Shown here: piece after piece, positions 14,003-15,085 of the stretch
How the letters are laid out: every line of letters starts with the position of its first letter
Numbering within the stretch: position 1 is the first letter of the stretch
DNA from: Ectothiorhodospiraceae bacterium
GTDB taxonomy: Bacteria; Pseudomonadota; Gammaproteobacteria; Thiohalomonadales; Thiohalomonadaceae
Direction: 5' to 3'
Assembly (NCBI GenBank): GCA_007125455.1
Contig: SLDE01000029.1
Location: 1-15,085, forward strand
DNA: 15,085 nucleotides
The notes under the pieces: model-generated
Databases searched by the model: none
The model's input: the letters and a program-made list of their open reading frames with translations, nothing else
Told to the model about the DNA's origin: nothing
Made by a program: the position numbers and the translations under genes

Positions 14003-15058
14003 ATGTCGATTGCAAGCCAGTATGAAGCGCTGCGCCAGCAGGTGCAGTTTAATTGCCACCTCTCCGATGCCCACCACGGACGCAACTACTCGCTCTGTAT
14101 CTATCTGCTCAAGATGCGAGAGTTCTACCGTTGGGAACAGGGGATGGGCTTTGGTGAGCCCATACCCAAGGGGCCACTGGGGGAGTGGTTAAGCGAGCGC
14201 GAGCAACTTTGGGAGCAGATCGAGCAAGAGGACTATCGCGATATCGAGCTTGTAGGACAGGCTCTGCTGCCCTTCGATAGCGACGGGGTGAACCAGCACC
14301 TGGACCACCAGGGGCTGCTCTACAGCGGCGGGCTCTGCGGCAGCAAGCCGCATTTCTTCCTTGCCGAGCTGGAAAGCACACAACAATACCGTGGCATCCG
14401 TGTCCATCTGGCTGGTAGGGAATGGGCACGGGAGCTGACCGCCCCGCCCGCACTCAGCCTTAACCGGCATATCTACCTGCGCCGTGAATCACTACAGCGC
14501 ATGCTTTGGGAGAAGCTGGAGGAATGGGGTTGGCAAGAGCCGGATCGGGCAATCGCCCGAGCCGTGGCCCACTATGATTTCACGCGGGATAGAGACCAGG
14601 CCCTGGAGCAGATGGCTGCCCAGGAAATGCGGGTGTTGCTGGAACATGAGGTGGGCGAGGTGCTGGTGGGTGATGCACTGGGACCACAATGGGAGGCCTT
14701 GTTGAGCACCCTGCCCCACTCCCACGCCGAGTTGCAGTTGCGGGCGATCCGCGATCATCTGGTGGATTGCCGTTATACCCTGCCGATGTTGCTGGGGGAA
14801 TCGATGGATGCCAGCCTGCACTTTTTTATCGCCAACCTCAGCGGGATGCGCAAGGCCCTCTTTCCCTCCCTCGCCGCCGCCTACCGCGCCTGGCTGGAGG
14901 GGGATGGCGGGAAATTGATGCTCGAGGCCTGCAAACAGGGAAGCGAGCATTGGCAGCAGTTGGCCGAACAGGCATTGGATACGTTTCGGGATAACGGTGA
15001 TGAGCCTAAGCGGCTGCTCCAGGCCCTGGGCCGCAGCGAGCAAGCGCTTGCGCTGTAA
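14003..15058 (+). CDS. Protein of unknown function, possibly Sfum_1244 family (351 aa)
   Basis: The start at ATG 14003 (MSIASQYEALRQQVQFNC) is preferred because the protein character begins there; a frame open back to 13721 reads antisense through the neighbouring gene. GGGG seven bases upstream is a weak ribosome binding site. The product is soluble with no signal peptide: Tyr/Cys/Leu-rich helices (YSLCIYLLKMREFYRWEQG), then GLLYSGGLCGSKPHFFLAELE (105-125), LTAPPALSLNRHIYLRRESLQRMLWEKLEEW (145-175), LLEHEVGEVLVGDALG (212-227), LRAIRDHLVDCRYTLP (246-261) and SLHFFIANLSGMRKALFP (271-288). The overall pattern resembles what I recall as the Sfum_1244 family of uncharacterised proteins, but no function is known. 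The conserved-looking His, Glu and Asp residues (HEVGE, RDH) could bind metal; that is speculation. It is transcribed away from the 196-aa gene. Confidence 0.7.
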   Translation: MSIASQYEALRQQVQFNCHLSDAHHGRNYSLCIYLLKMREFYRWEQGMGFGEPIPKGPLGEWLSEREQLWEQIEQEDYRDIELVGQALLPFDSDGVNQHLDHQGLLYSGGLCGSKPHFFLAELESTQQYRGIRVHLAGREWARELTAPPALSLNRHIYLRRESLQRMLWEKLEEWGWQEPDRAIARAVAHYDFTRDRDQALEQMAAQEMRVLLEHEVGEVLVGDALGPQWEALLSTLPHSHAELQLRAIRDHLVDCRYTLPMLLGESMDASLHFFIANLSGMRKALFPSLAAAYRAWLEGDGGKLMLEACKQGSEHWQQLAEQALDTFRDNGDEPKRLLQALGRSEQALAL

Positions 15059-15085
15059 GCTACCTTGGCCGGGGGGGTGTAAAGC

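Noticed and set aside
13903..14085. N-terminal extension of the 196-aa gene and, on the other strand, 13721-14002 as extension of the 351-aa gene
   Set aside because: Both extensions run through the divergent intergenic region or antisense to the neighbour, with protein composition unlike the rest; better starts lie at 13902 and 14003.

Overview
The window reads as a chromosomal segment of a gammaproteobacterium with a fairly GC-rich genome. The lineage clues are the tmk-holB-pilZ-tatD order, a PilZ very like the Pseudomonas type IV pilus protein, a FimV-type polar protein, and conserved hypotheticals that I associate from memory with sulfur-oxidising Chromatiales-like bacteria. The species cannot be fixed from the sequence. 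It looks like ordinary chromosome. I found no transposase, phage gene, CRISPR array, tRNA or rRNA, and no gap between genes reaches 300 bp. The longest gaps are 187, 157, 109 and 100 bp.

Left part (1-3850): the 3' end of apbE (flavin transferase, +) converges on a two-gene minus-strand operon. The convergent gap is filled by a strong hairpin. The operon is a large PilZ-like protein followed, with a 4-base ATGA overlap, by a membrane-anchored FimV-family N-terminal-domain protein. A good sigma70-type promoter for it lies in the divergent gap at 3694-3850.

Middle part (3851-10355, all +): a Glu/Leu/Phe/Val-type glutamate dehydrogenase overlaps by one base a DASS/SLC13 anion transporter, suggesting coupled nitrogen/carbon use of dicarboxylates. 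Next, behind a consensus -10 box, come a SAM-dependent methyltransferase with an unusual motif I and, 16 bp later, an MtaB-type radical-SAM tRNA methylthiotransferase. After a 187 bp gap holding an AT-rich perfect palindrome comes a signalling-type fusion of two cyclic-nucleotide-binding domains and a rhodanese domain.

Right part (10364-15085): the minus-strand cluster tmk-holB-pilZ-tatD (dTMP synthesis, clamp loader delta', pilus assembly, TatD nuclease) ends tail to tail with the rhodanese gene. The gene upstream of tmk is a 196-aa protein of unknown function rather than the mltG/pabC often found there. It is divergent from a 351-aa protein of unknown function (possibly the Sfum_1244 family) across a 100 bp gap with a nested inverted repeat.

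The most useful leads are the PilZ-like/FimV-like pair, the two unknown genes flanking the dyad at 13932-13972, the double cyclic-nucleotide/rhodanese fusion, the methyltransferase-mtaB pair, and a heptamer tandem repeat between pilZ and tatD. None is by itself proof of a new system.
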